A stretch of 64,000 nucleotides of DNA from the NCBI GenBank assembly GCA_964461025.1, contig CAYWSE010000001.1, positions 62,001 to 126,000 on the forward strand, in the 5' to 3' direction. The DNA is from JAHBVL01 sp964461025 (GTDB taxonomy: Bacteria; Chloroflexota; Chloroflexia; Thermomicrobiales; UBA6265). Both the position numbers and the translations under genes were made by a program. The notes under the pieces are model-generated. The model had not been told where the DNA came from. It ran no database searches and was given only the letters and a program-made list of their open reading frames with translations. Shown here piece after piece: positions 56,876 through 64,000 of the stretch. Position 1 is the stretch's first letter. Each line of letters starts with the position of its first letter.

Positions 56876-58645
56876 CTACTCCTCCATCCACCAGTTCTCG
56901 GAATCCCAGGTCGCATATTCCCAGGTGCTCACGGTGAATCCGTGCATCTTCAGGGAATACACACTGCCTTCCGCGAATTGCAGGATCGGGAAGACCACGA
57001 CATCCTCACGAAGCGCGGTGGCGACGTTGCAGTAGTTCTCCCGGCGCACTTCGATGTCGGGTGACGAGTTGCCGGCTTCCAACCATTCGCCGACGTCTTC
57101 ACGCACCCACCGAAGGAAGTTGTCACCACCGGGCAGATCAGCGCTCGGCACGTTGTCCGGGTGATAGGCGTTGGTAATGTCCTTGCCCGGCTCGGCAAAC
57201 CATCCGCCATCGTAGATCAGAATGTCGTAATCGCCGTGCAGCCGGGGAGAGTTGTCCGCCCAGGTCCCGAAGATCACCGCAAATTCCTGATTCTCGATGC
57301 GCACGTCGATTCCGACGTTCATCAGGTCTTCCTGGACCGCCAGCTCGATGAGATCGAGTACGTCGAATCCGGTGTAGCCGTTCATCGCCATGCTGAGTTT
57401 GGTGCCGTCGTCGACGCCTTCCACGCCATGCGCTTCGCGGACGCCGTCGCCATCCTCATCCCGCCACCCGGCTTCGTCGAGCAGTGCCATCGCGGCTTCC
57501 GGATCATGAGTGAACGGCTCGACCTCGCACGCCATCCAGCCAACGGCAAGTGGTGAGTCGATATCGAACACAGTCGTGCCAGAGAGAAGCTCGTCGTTGA
57601 TGCGGTCACGATTCACGGCCAGGGTGATCGCTTCGCGAACACGAATGTCGCCAAGCATCGGGTGTGGCGGCGCGACGCCGGGGTCGCCGTCGTATGGCAT
57701 CGACAGATTGAAGCGCATCTGGACAACCCAGATGCCAGGCGCCGTGCGAGAAGCGCCGGTGCCGGCGGCGATGATCTGCTCTTCCGCTTCCTGTCCGGCC
57801 CAGAGCATGACCTCAGCGCCCTCTTCGATCATCAGCTGGGTGCGCACGGTCTCGTCTGGAATAACCAGGAAGGTCAAGCCATCGAGCGCCGGTTTGCCTT
57901 CTTCCCGGTAGTTCTCGTTGCGGGTGAGCGAGAGAAACTCACCGGAAGACCACTCGGCGAGTTTGAAGGGTCCGGTGCCGATGGGATTGCGGTTGAAGTC
58001 CCAGTTAAGCATGTCGGCCGGTTCGCCAGTAGCATGCTGCGGCAGAATCCACGGAAACTGATCGAGATACCCGGCATTGAATTCGGCATAGTGGACCACG
58101 ACAGTCAGCGGATCGGGCGTTTCGATCGATTCGATTCCCAGGTAGTCAGTGGCCAGCGCCGACCCGCTATCCGGGTGAACGGCCGCATCCCACGTGAACT
58201 TCACATCCTCGCTGGTGAACGGTTCTCCATCCGACCAGAGGACACCTTCCTTTAATTTCCAGGTGATCGTCAGGAGGTCTTCGGAAACGCCGCCATTCTC
58301 TGTCGACGGCAGTTCGGCCGCGAGAACCGGCACATAGTTGCCGTCAGGATCGTTCTCGGTCAGTCCTTCCGTGATCGACGTAATCACCTGATACGCGATG
58401 GTTGTCGCTCCCGCGATCGGGTTGAGTGTGTTCGGATCTTCGTAGAGCAGGAAGCGAATGGTCCCGCCGGTCCGCTCCGGGGCAGCAGGATCGGAGTAGT
58501 ACGGCAGCTCATCGTTCGTCTGGGCAATGGCGATCCCGGCGAAGCTCGAAAAGAGAAGTGATAGCGCCCCTAATATGGCGATGCTCCGTCGCCATCGCTT
58601 CGAACTCCTATTTCGCGCTGTCATGGACGAATTCGCATCTGTTGG
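56876..58645 (-). CDS. ABC transporter substrate-binding protein (SBP_bac_5)
   Basis: A 589-residue extracytoplasmic binding protein. The signal peptide is RRSIAILGALSLLFSSFAGI ending AIAQ (about residues 15-41). Signatures: LLTITWKLKEGVLWSDGEPF, FTSEDVKFTWDAA and NPIGTGPFKLAEW. The ATG at 58645 is used because GGGAGG lies 6 bases upstream; the ATG at 58651 touches that site. A DEDGDG segment near residue 430 could bind calcium. It feeds the two permeases downstream and follows the hydrolase genes of the run. Confidence 0.93.
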   Translation of the reverse strand, partial: PTDANSSMTARNRSSKRWRRSIAILGALSLLFSSFAGIAIAQTNDELPYYSDPAAPERTGGTIRFLLYEDPNTLNPIAGATTIAYQVITSITEGLTENDPDGNYVPVLAAELPSTENGGVSEDLLTITWKLKEGVLWSDGEPFTSEDVKFTWDAAVHPDSGSALATDYLGIESIETPDPLTVVVHYAEFNAGYLDQFPWILPQHATGEPADMLNWDFNRNPIGTGPFKLAEWSSGEFLSLTRNENYREEGKPALDGLTFLVIPDETVRTQLMIEEGAEVMLWAGQEAEEQIIAAGTGASRTAPGIWVVQMRFNLSMPYDGDPGVAPPHPMLGDIRVREAITLAVNRDRINDELLSGTTVFDIDSPLAVGWMACEVEPFTHDPEAAMALLDEAGWRDEDGDGVREAHGVEGVDDGTKLSMAMNGYTGFDVLDLIELAVQEDLMNVGIDVRIENQEFAVIFGTWADNSPRLHGDYDILIYDGGWFAEPGKDITNAYHPDNVPSADLPGGDNFLRWVREDVGEWLEAGNSSPDIEVRRENYCNVATALREDVVVFPILQFAEGSVYSLKMHGFTVSTWEYATWDSENWWMEE

Positions 58646-58861
58646 CATCTGCATCCTCCCGTTTTCATTGCGAGTTTCCCGCTCGTGCCTGCCATTCAGG
58701 CGACCCACTGCCATCTGAAGGAAACGCCGTTTCCGCAGTTCGGCATCTCAACGGGTAAGCAAAATCGATGGATCGCTCCGCGCCAATTTCTTCCTGCCCG
58801 TGAATGCTCGCTGCGTAGTATCGCTGATTCCGGCGATTCAGTGACTGTCGTGAACGCGCCC

Positions 58862-59230
58862 CTACCGTAGACGCTCGTCCTCCAGCCCTCCCAGCCAGGA
58901 AATGGTGAGCAGAAACGCGCCATCTTCCACCGCGCGGACCGCATGACGCACACCGCCCGGCAACGAAGCAAAATGCCCCACCGGCAGTTCGGTGGAGTCA
59001 TCCCCAGCCGTCAGCACGAAGCGGCCCCGCAGCACCTGTACGGTGATCGGCCCATCGACCGCATGCTCGTGAGCTTCCGTGCCCGCTGTCATGGTGATCA
59101 ATACGACCCGCAACGTCGGCGTCTTGACCAGAATCTCCGAGCGCCGCCCGGATGGGTTATCGACGGCATAGCGAGCGATCTCCTCGTTCAGATCGACCGA
59201 TCGCAAAATATCTGGTTGTGGCAAATCCAT
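58862..59230 (-). CDS. Cupin-domain protein
   Basis: A 122-residue single cupin. The first motif is TAGTEAHEHAVDGPITVQVL (His-x-His and later residues), the second LPGGVRHAVRAVEDGAFL with a histidine. It may bind a metal and either act as a small enzyme or sense a ligand. It lies between the creatininase-like gene and the binding-protein gene, separated from each by 216-382 bp, so the run may have internal promoters here. Confidence 0.85.
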   Translation of the reverse strand: MDLPQPDILRSVDLNEEIARYAVDNPSGRRSEILVKTPTLRVVLITMTAGTEAHEHAVDGPITVQVLRGRFVLTAGDDSTELPVGHFASLPGGVRHAVRAVEDGAFLLTISWLGGLEDERLR

Positions 59231-59306
59231 TCTCCTGTTTCAGCAGATCTCGCTCAAACGAACGTATGATTACCCCGAGCCCGCCCGCGCGGAACGAGAA
59301 CCATTC

Positions 59307-59330
59307 GTAGCCTCGCCATTTATGGCGCTC
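59307..59330. repeat. REP palindrome, family A
   Basis: GTAGCCTCGCCATTTATGGC followed by GCTC; one mismatch in the stem compared with the copy at 49955. Confidence 0.7.
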
Positions 59331-59410
59331 GCGGGAAATCTCGTCCGTACATACTTTTCACCGCAGACGCCATGCCGAGGATCCCGGCGCCAGCGCGGCA
59401 TGAAAAGAAC

Positions 59411-59515
59411 CCGTCATCCTGAGCGAAACGGAGCGTCAGCGGAGTGAAGTCGAAGGCGAGGGCGTGAGCCAACTCGCCGCCGCAGCGGTAAGCCCCCTGC
59501 AGCGCCCCTCGAATC
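59411..59515. repeat. Dispersed repeat D, copy 2
   Basis: Begins CCGTCATCCTGAGCGAAACG and ends CAGCGCCCCTCGAAT; it matches 11995-12094 with small indels. Confidence 0.7.
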
Positions 59516-59612
59516 GCGGTCGCCACCCCTTCGAATGTGCGTCAATACAGACGTGTTCTTCCCAGCTCCACGGCCGACAAAGCGCCACGTCCGGCTCGTC
59601 ACTCACGCAGCG

Positions 59613-60491
59613 TCACGAAAACCGGAACGGCAACGGAAACGCCGGTTCCTGCGCGTGAAGCTCTTCGCGCACCGGCTCCGAACGACCACGGAACCAACGC
59701 ACCAGATCGACCATCTCTTCCGCCGCCCGCGTGAACACCTTTTCGCCTTTTTCGTCTGTGGCCAGCTCCGGATTGCCCATCGCGCCGGTGCCCGTGGTCT
59801 GCGATGTCCACTGCACGATCGAGGCCGGACCAGACGCAAGCGTCAGGTCGATTTTCTGCCACTTCTGGCTGCCCGCTTCTTCGAGAAATGCGTGCGGTTT
59901 GCCAACGATGCGGTCGCGGCGGACATTGTCGCCATCGATGTGCATGTACATCGACGTTTCCAGCTCGCATGCGTGCGCGCATCCGCCCGGCCCCGAGGTT
60001 CGCACGTCGGTGTTCCAGTAGTCGGCAATCAGCTGCCACCAGGAAATCGTCAGGCACTGGGCGGAAGTCGTCAGATTGACCTGACGTCCCGCCTGCTCGA
60101 CCAGGTGATAGTTCGAGCCGTGCCCATTGATCATGATGATCCGCTCGAAGCCGTGATATGCCACCGACGTGCCGACATCGATCAGGAAATTGACGAAGGT
60201 GGAGGGCTGAATCGAGATCGTGCCGGGAAAGTCCATCACGTGATGACAGTACCCGTAGCTCACCGGCGGCATCACCAGCATCTCTTCCGGCGCCAGCTCG
60301 CCCGCCGCCAGACAAACCGAGGTCACCAGCTTCGCATCGACGTCGATCGGCAGATGGTGCCCATGCTGCTCGATCGCCGCCACCGGCAGCACGACCACCT
60401 TCTGCTGCGCCACTGCCTCATTGATCTCCGGCCAGGTCAGCGCCTCATACCGGTACTGGTTGCGAACGAAATCGGGATCGACCGTACTCAT
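59613..60491 (-). CDS. Creatininase-family amidohydrolase
   Basis: A 292-residue metal-dependent amidohydrolase. The metal set is visible: Glu and His in IEQHGHHLPIDVD, MINGHGSNYH, and ELETSMYMHID with the family's glutamate. Members hydrolyse creatinine, or act on mycofactocin precursors and formamide intermediates. The ATG at 60491 has GGAGGAAC 4 bases upstream. It is 43 bp downstream of the ceramidase-like gene, and is the third hydrolase in the run. Confidence 0.92.
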   Translation of the reverse strand: MSTVDPDFVRNQYRYEALTWPEINEAVAQQKVVVLPVAAIEQHGHHLPIDVDAKLVTSVCLAAGELAPEEMLVMPPVSYGYCHHVMDFPGTISIQPSTFVNFLIDVGTSVAYHGFERIIMINGHGSNYHLVEQAGRQVNLTTSAQCLTISWWQLIADYWNTDVRTSGPGGCAHACELETSMYMHIDGDNVRRDRIVGKPHAFLEEAGSQKWQKIDLTLASGPASIVQWTSQTTGTGAMGNPELATDEKGEKVFTRAAEEMVDLVRWFRGRSEPVREELHAQEPAFPLPFRFS

Positions 60492-60534
60492 CAGCGTTCC
60501 TCCATCGTGCCATGTCCACGACCTGCGAAACCCG

Positions 60535-61932
60535 TCAAACCTCAATGCTGTTCAACAACCCCACCCCCGCCTCGACCAACACCACCGCCGCTTCCGGCGC
60601 ATATGGCGTCGTATCCACCTCATAGCCCTTGTTCGGATACTCCGAAGCGATCGGGATGTACGCCGACCATGACCCCTGATACCCGCCAAACCAGGTGTGC
60701 TCGAACGGCGACCGCGCCTTGACCTCGAGTCCGATTTCCGCGAACGGCTCACCTTGCGACATCACAAGCGCGATGTCGCCGATCATCAACGCCGTGACAT
60801 TCAGCTCGATGTGTGACTTGCCACCATAGGTCTCCGCCCGCCAGTGCGCCATGTTGGATCGCTTGACGACATAGGTCGCCAGCGCGATCTCCTCATCGGT
60901 CGCATTGTCGGCTTTCAATTCGTCCAAAATGGCCTGGGCATCCGCCACTGCCTTTTCGACCGCCCACATCTCCGGTTGCTCCAGAACCGGTAGCGCCACC
61001 TGCTTCGTCACCAGCTGAACCTTGGGCGCCGGGCCATTGATGGGGACCTTCTTCCAGGTGGCCAGCGGTGCGCCCGATTCCCAGATTCGCTCGTGGACCC
61101 GTTCGACCGCCGGAACATCGAGCCCCAGATAGACCTCGGCAGCTGTGCAACCGACGCGTTTACCGATCGTCCGCACCACATCCAGATCATCGGTGAAACC
61201 GTCGAATCCAGGACCGACATTCCCGCAACAACCTTGCAGGAACAGGCACGTCGCGCCGGTGAGCTGTTCGACGGTCGCTCTGGTATGGCCTGGCCAGTCC
61301 GGACCAACGAGCTTGTTCGTCGGGCCCATCGTGGTCGGATGCATGGTGTAACCGACGATCGCCGCGAGTGGGCTGCCATCGGCTCCATCGATCCGCACGA
61401 CCAGCACCTGCGGATCGATGACGCCATCAGCGTTCGCGCCAGTCACCGGCCGTCCGTCTGGTGCGACTTCCCGGCGATTGACCGCCACATAGCTCTCACC
61501 TGAACCCGCATTGACTGCCGCCGGTTGCAGATTGTCGAGCGCGATGCGGACCGCACCCGCTGAATAAGCGCCGAGCATCGCGAAATAGCCATCCATCTCC
61601 GCTTGTCCCAGCTTCGCCCAGTTCCAGGCACTCGGAGGCGGTCCGGCATGGTTATGCGAAAGAACCGTCAGCACCATCGACGGATCGACACCCGCCACCT
61701 CCGCCGCCGCCTTGCGAATCGCATCATCTTCTTCAGGCGTGACGACCACGATATCGAGGTCGATCACAACAGCGCGCGTCGTGCCATCGTCGAGAATCAG
61801 CGCCGTGGCGAAGAGCGGCCACTCAACCCCGTCAGCGAACACATGCACCTGCGCGCCCCAGCTCGCATGCGGCATCGTCAGCGGCGGCGTAATATCGACG
61901 CGTCCCACTCCAGCCTTGAATTCGTTCGTCAT
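60535..61932 (-). CDS. Neutral/alkaline ceramidase-like hydrolase (second copy)
   Basis: A 465-residue protein related to the N-terminal domain of neutral ceramidase. The zinc motif is LSHNHAGPPP; MHPTTMGPTN, VGPDWPGHTRATVEQ and LQGCCGNVGPGFDG match the active-site layout of that fold. No signal peptide and no C-terminal immunoglobulin-like domain, so it is probably a cytoplasmic amidase with another substrate. The ATG at 61932 has AAAGGAAC 4 bases upstream. Tandem paralogue of the gene at 61980. Confidence 0.87.
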   Translation of the reverse strand: MTNEFKAGVGRVDITPPLTMPHASWGAQVHVFADGVEWPLFATALILDDGTTRAVVIDLDIVVVTPEEDDAIRKAAAEVAGVDPSMVLTVLSHNHAGPPPSAWNWAKLGQAEMDGYFAMLGAYSAGAVRIALDNLQPAAVNAGSGESYVAVNRREVAPDGRPVTGANADGVIDPQVLVVRIDGADGSPLAAIVGYTMHPTTMGPTNKLVGPDWPGHTRATVEQLTGATCLFLQGCCGNVGPGFDGFTDDLDVVRTIGKRVGCTAAEVYLGLDVPAVERVHERIWESGAPLATWKKVPINGPAPKVQLVTKQVALPVLEQPEMWAVEKAVADAQAILDELKADNATDEEIALATYVVKRSNMAHWRAETYGGKSHIELNVTALMIGDIALVMSQGEPFAEIGLEVKARSPFEHTWFGGYQGSWSAYIPIASEYPNKGYEVDTTPYAPEAAVVLVEAGVGLLNSIEV

Positions 61933-61979
61933 CAGCGTTCCTTTCTTCTCAACGTACAGCGACAAATTGCCAATTCAGA

Positions 61980-63398
61980 TCAACATGTGACGTGGCGACG
62001 TTCCGCGATCTCTGCGAGCAACCGGCTCGCCTCGTCGACCAACATCCCGGCCGCTTCCGGTGCGAAGGGGGTCGTGTCGACCTCGTACCCCTTCTTTGGA
62101 TACTCCTCGGCGGTCGGAATGTAGGCAAGCCAGGGACCGGTGTATCCACCAAACCAGGTTGTGGGAAACGGCGACCGGTCCTTCACCGCCAGGGCGATTT
62201 CGCAGAATGGCTCGCCTTGCGTGCCGGCCAGGGCGATATCGCCCAGCATCAAGACCTGCACGGTGGTCGAAACGTGCGTCTTCCCGCCGAACCGCTCCGC
62301 TCTCGAATGGGCCATGTTCGAACGTTTGACGACGAATGTGGCCAGCGCGATCTTCTCGTCAGGCGCCCCAGCCGCCTTGAGCGCCTCGAAGTGCGCCTCG
62401 GCCTGCGCGACCAATTTGGCCGTCTCCTCGAGCGACGGTTGTTCGATCAACGGCAAATCGATCGATTTCGTCAGGAGTTGGAGCTTTGGCGTGCCGGCGT
62501 CGCGCGGCACTTTCTTCCACGTGCTCAGCGGCGCTCCCGACTCCCACACGCGCTCATGCACCCGATCGACTTGCGGGACGTCGAGACCGAGATAGACCTC
62601 CGCCGCCACGCATCCAATCCGCTTGCCGATCGTGCGAACAACGGCCAGATCGTCGGTGTAGCCATCGAAACCCGGTCCCACATTGCCAGCGCAACCCTGC
62701 ACGATCAGGCAGGTCGCGCCGGTCAATTGCTCGACTGTGGCCCGTGTGTGACCGGGCCAGTCCGGGCTGACCAGCCTGTTTGTCGGACCGAGCGTCGTCG
62801 GGTGCATCGTGTAGCCAACAATCGCCGCAAGAGGAGTGCCATCAGCGCCGTCGATGCGCACGACAAGGACCTCGGGATCGATCCTGCCATTCCCATTCGC
62901 GCCGGTGACGGGGCGACCGCCTGGCGCTGCTTCTCGCCGGTTGACCGCGACCCGGCTCTCCCCCGAACCGGCGTTGAGTACGGCCGGGCGGAGGTTGGCC
63001 ATCGCCGCCCGCGTTGCCCCCGCCGCCTGGTGTGGCAGCGCCGCGAAATAAGCATCCCAGGCGCCCTGACCCTGACCCGACCAGTTCCACGCGTTGCGCG
63101 GCGGTCCCGCATGGTTGTGCGTCACGGTGATCCGGACCATCGAGGGATCGATGCCCGCGATCTCCGCCACAATCGGGCGGATCGTCTCGAACTCTTCAAC
63201 AGTTACCGCGCCAAGATCGAGATCGAGCCAGACAACCCGCGTTTCTCCGTCGTCCAGAACGAGCGCGGTCGCGTACATCGGCGCCTCGATGCCCTCGGGA
63301 AAAACATGCACCTGCGCCCCCCAGGCAGCATGCGGCATCGTCAGCGGCTGAGTGATATCGACACGCCCAACGCCTGCCTGCAATGTGGAGTGGGTCAT
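61980..63398 (-). CDS. Neutral/alkaline ceramidase-like hydrolase (first copy)
   Basis: A 472-residue paralogue of the next gene with the same blocks: QAGVGRVDITQPLTMPHAAW, VTHNHAGPPR, MHPTTLGPTN, SPDWPGHTRATVEQ and VQGCAGNVGPGFDG. No signal peptide. It starts the leftward run; its promoter must lie in 63399-63655, a region divergent from a sigma factor gene. GGAAAG lies about 13 bases upstream of the ATG. Two intact copies suggest two related substrates or a heteromer. Confidence 0.87.
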   Translation of the reverse strand: MTHSTLQAGVGRVDITQPLTMPHAAWGAQVHVFPEGIEAPMYATALVLDDGETRVVWLDLDLGAVTVEEFETIRPIVAEIAGIDPSMVRITVTHNHAGPPRNAWNWSGQGQGAWDAYFAALPHQAAGATRAAMANLRPAVLNAGSGESRVAVNRREAAPGGRPVTGANGNGRIDPEVLVVRIDGADGTPLAAIVGYTMHPTTLGPTNRLVSPDWPGHTRATVEQLTGATCLIVQGCAGNVGPGFDGYTDDLAVVRTIGKRIGCVAAEVYLGLDVPQVDRVHERVWESGAPLSTWKKVPRDAGTPKLQLLTKSIDLPLIEQPSLEETAKLVAQAEAHFEALKAAGAPDEKIALATFVVKRSNMAHSRAERFGGKTHVSTTVQVLMLGDIALAGTQGEPFCEIALAVKDRSPFPTTWFGGYTGPWLAYIPTAEEYPKKGYEVDTTPFAPEAAGMLVDEASRLLAEIAERRHVTC

Positions 63399-63655
63399 GG
63401 TTTTGATTGACTTTCCGGGTCGTTGCCAAAGACGTCGACGTTGACCGGCATGGTACTGCCAACCTGAGATACCCGCCTCAACACGAGCACAGCGGGAAAC
63501 TCAGGACGAACGCGTTCCCTTGAGATGCTCCAGAATAGAGTGAATTTCTTCAAAGTCGACTGATTCCGTGAGCAATTTCCCGTGGTTGCGTAACGTTTTC
63601 GCGTGATCGGTGTTCTCTCTCCCAGCAATTGGCAAATTCACCGGATGAGAACGCA

Positions 63656-64000
63656 ATGAAGCCGGCAGACGGGCAGCTCCAGCACAACCGGACACTCCAA
63701 CCGGCGAGCCGGCGGCAGCTGTTCGAGCGTCTCTATGACGCCTGCGAATCTCCCGTTCTGAACTATTGCTACTACCGTCTGGGCAACTGGGTCGACGCCG
63801 AAGACGTCGCCCATTTGGTTTTCGAAAAGGCCTATGCGGGACTCCCTGGCTTTCGCGCCGAAGGGGAGCGGTCAGAGGACGCAATGCGTTCCTGGCTCTT
63901 CCGCATTGCCCACAACGAAGTCGCGAATCACCACAGGCATCGCACCCGGCATCAAACCGTCGCGCTCGATCGCGTCGCAGAGATTCACGACGCCGGCGCC
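63656..64000 (+). CDS. ECF-type sigma factor, 3'-truncated by window edge
   Basis: The first 115 residues of a group 4 sigma factor. Region 2 is visible: LFERLYDACESPVLNYCYYR, WVDAEDVAHLVFEKAY and SWLFRIAHNEVANHHRHR. Region 4 lies beyond the window. The ATG at 63656 has only a weak purine stretch upstream (GATGAGAA). It is divergent from the ceramidase-like run, whose promoter may share the 257-bp gap. Whether it controls that run is unknown. Confidence 0.88.
   Translation, partial: MKPADGQLQHNRTLQPASRRQLFERLYDACESPVLNYCYYRLGNWVDAEDVAHLVFEKAYAGLPGFRAEGERSEDAMRSWLFRIAHNEVANHHRHRTRHQTVALDRVAEIHDAGA

Larger units (their letters stand above)
59231..59612. other. Gene-free region with two repeats
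   Basis: 382 bp between the creatininase-like and cupin genes. It holds a family A REP (59307-59330) and dispersed repeat D copy 2 (59411-59515). No gene seen. The repeats interrupt an otherwise tight gene run. Confidence 0.6.

Noticed and set aside
59535..60722. Plus-strand open frame opposite the creatininase-like gene
   Set aside because: Arginine/histidine-rich antisense shadow; it spans two real minus-strand genes and a repeat.
61992..63410. Long plus-strand open frame (472 codons) opposite the ceramidase-like gene
   Set aside because: It mirrors the minus-strand gene in a GC-rich sequence, has no family motif, and the minus strand encodes a clear protein.
63395..63628. Small minus-strand gene upstream of the first ceramidase-like gene
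   Set aside because: No ribosome site, no motif, and it occupies the expected divergent promoter region.

Overview
The window is GC-rich bacterial chromosome. Its protein types point to a Chloroflexota bacterium, probably near Thermomicrobia: an NHL-repeat thioredoxin, a neighbouring pair of a DUF6325-like gene and a SHOCT gene, many Tat-type secreted proteins, peptide ABC importers and abundant REP-type repeats. This is inferred from recognised families, not from a search, and the genus cannot be named. The left end cuts a prs gene and the right end cuts an ECF sigma factor gene.

0-25 kb is housekeeping. It holds prs (partial), a Tat-exported protein, dcd, two parS sites (16/16 and 15/16 matches), ndk, small membrane proteins, an HTH regulator and dnaA. 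A cobalamin riboswitch heads a block of nrdA, nrdB, a zinc-ribbon gene and metE, all B12-independent activities. NrdB has the class Ic residue set (Glu84 and Phe122), and nrdA carries an in-frame TAA. Then come TerC, CtaB, the thioredoxin-NHL protein, a frameshifted REP-associated transposase inside its own repeats, and a run of small enzymes (DUF2200, VOC, NAT, PPOX, MFS).

25-44 kb is mostly catabolic. It holds a J-domain coiled-coil protein, PepE and TfoX-N, followed by a leftward cluster: SDR, acetamidase/formamidase, TIM-barrel epimerase, cytoplasmic-type penicillin acylase and amidohydrolase. This cluster diverges from a peptide-type ABC importer (binding protein plus two permeases, no ATPase). 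A GntR/FCD regulator, a second SDR, two tandem TauE/SafE exporters and a YtcJ-like amidohydrolase follow. It reads as uptake and breakdown of an amide-bearing substrate.

44-54 kb is mixed: a SHOCT membrane protein, a 2-hydroxyacid dehydrogenase, a HEAT-repeat protein, a hicBA module whose toxin gene has an in-frame TGA, a kinase plus divergent-enolase pair, a transposase gene with REP palindromes inside its reading frame, an ECF sigma with a propeller-bearing membrane partner, and a secreted cupin-like protein.

54.8-63.4 kb is a leftward run of seven genes: two tandem neutral-ceramidase-like hydrolases, a creatininase-like hydrolase, a cupin, and a second ABC importer without ATPase. This looks like a second amide uptake and hydrolysis system.

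Intergenic DNA is rich in repeats: degenerate 7-bp tandem arrays next to stop codons, a 131-144 bp element with inverted ends, several REP palindromes, and hairpins between binding-protein and permease genes.
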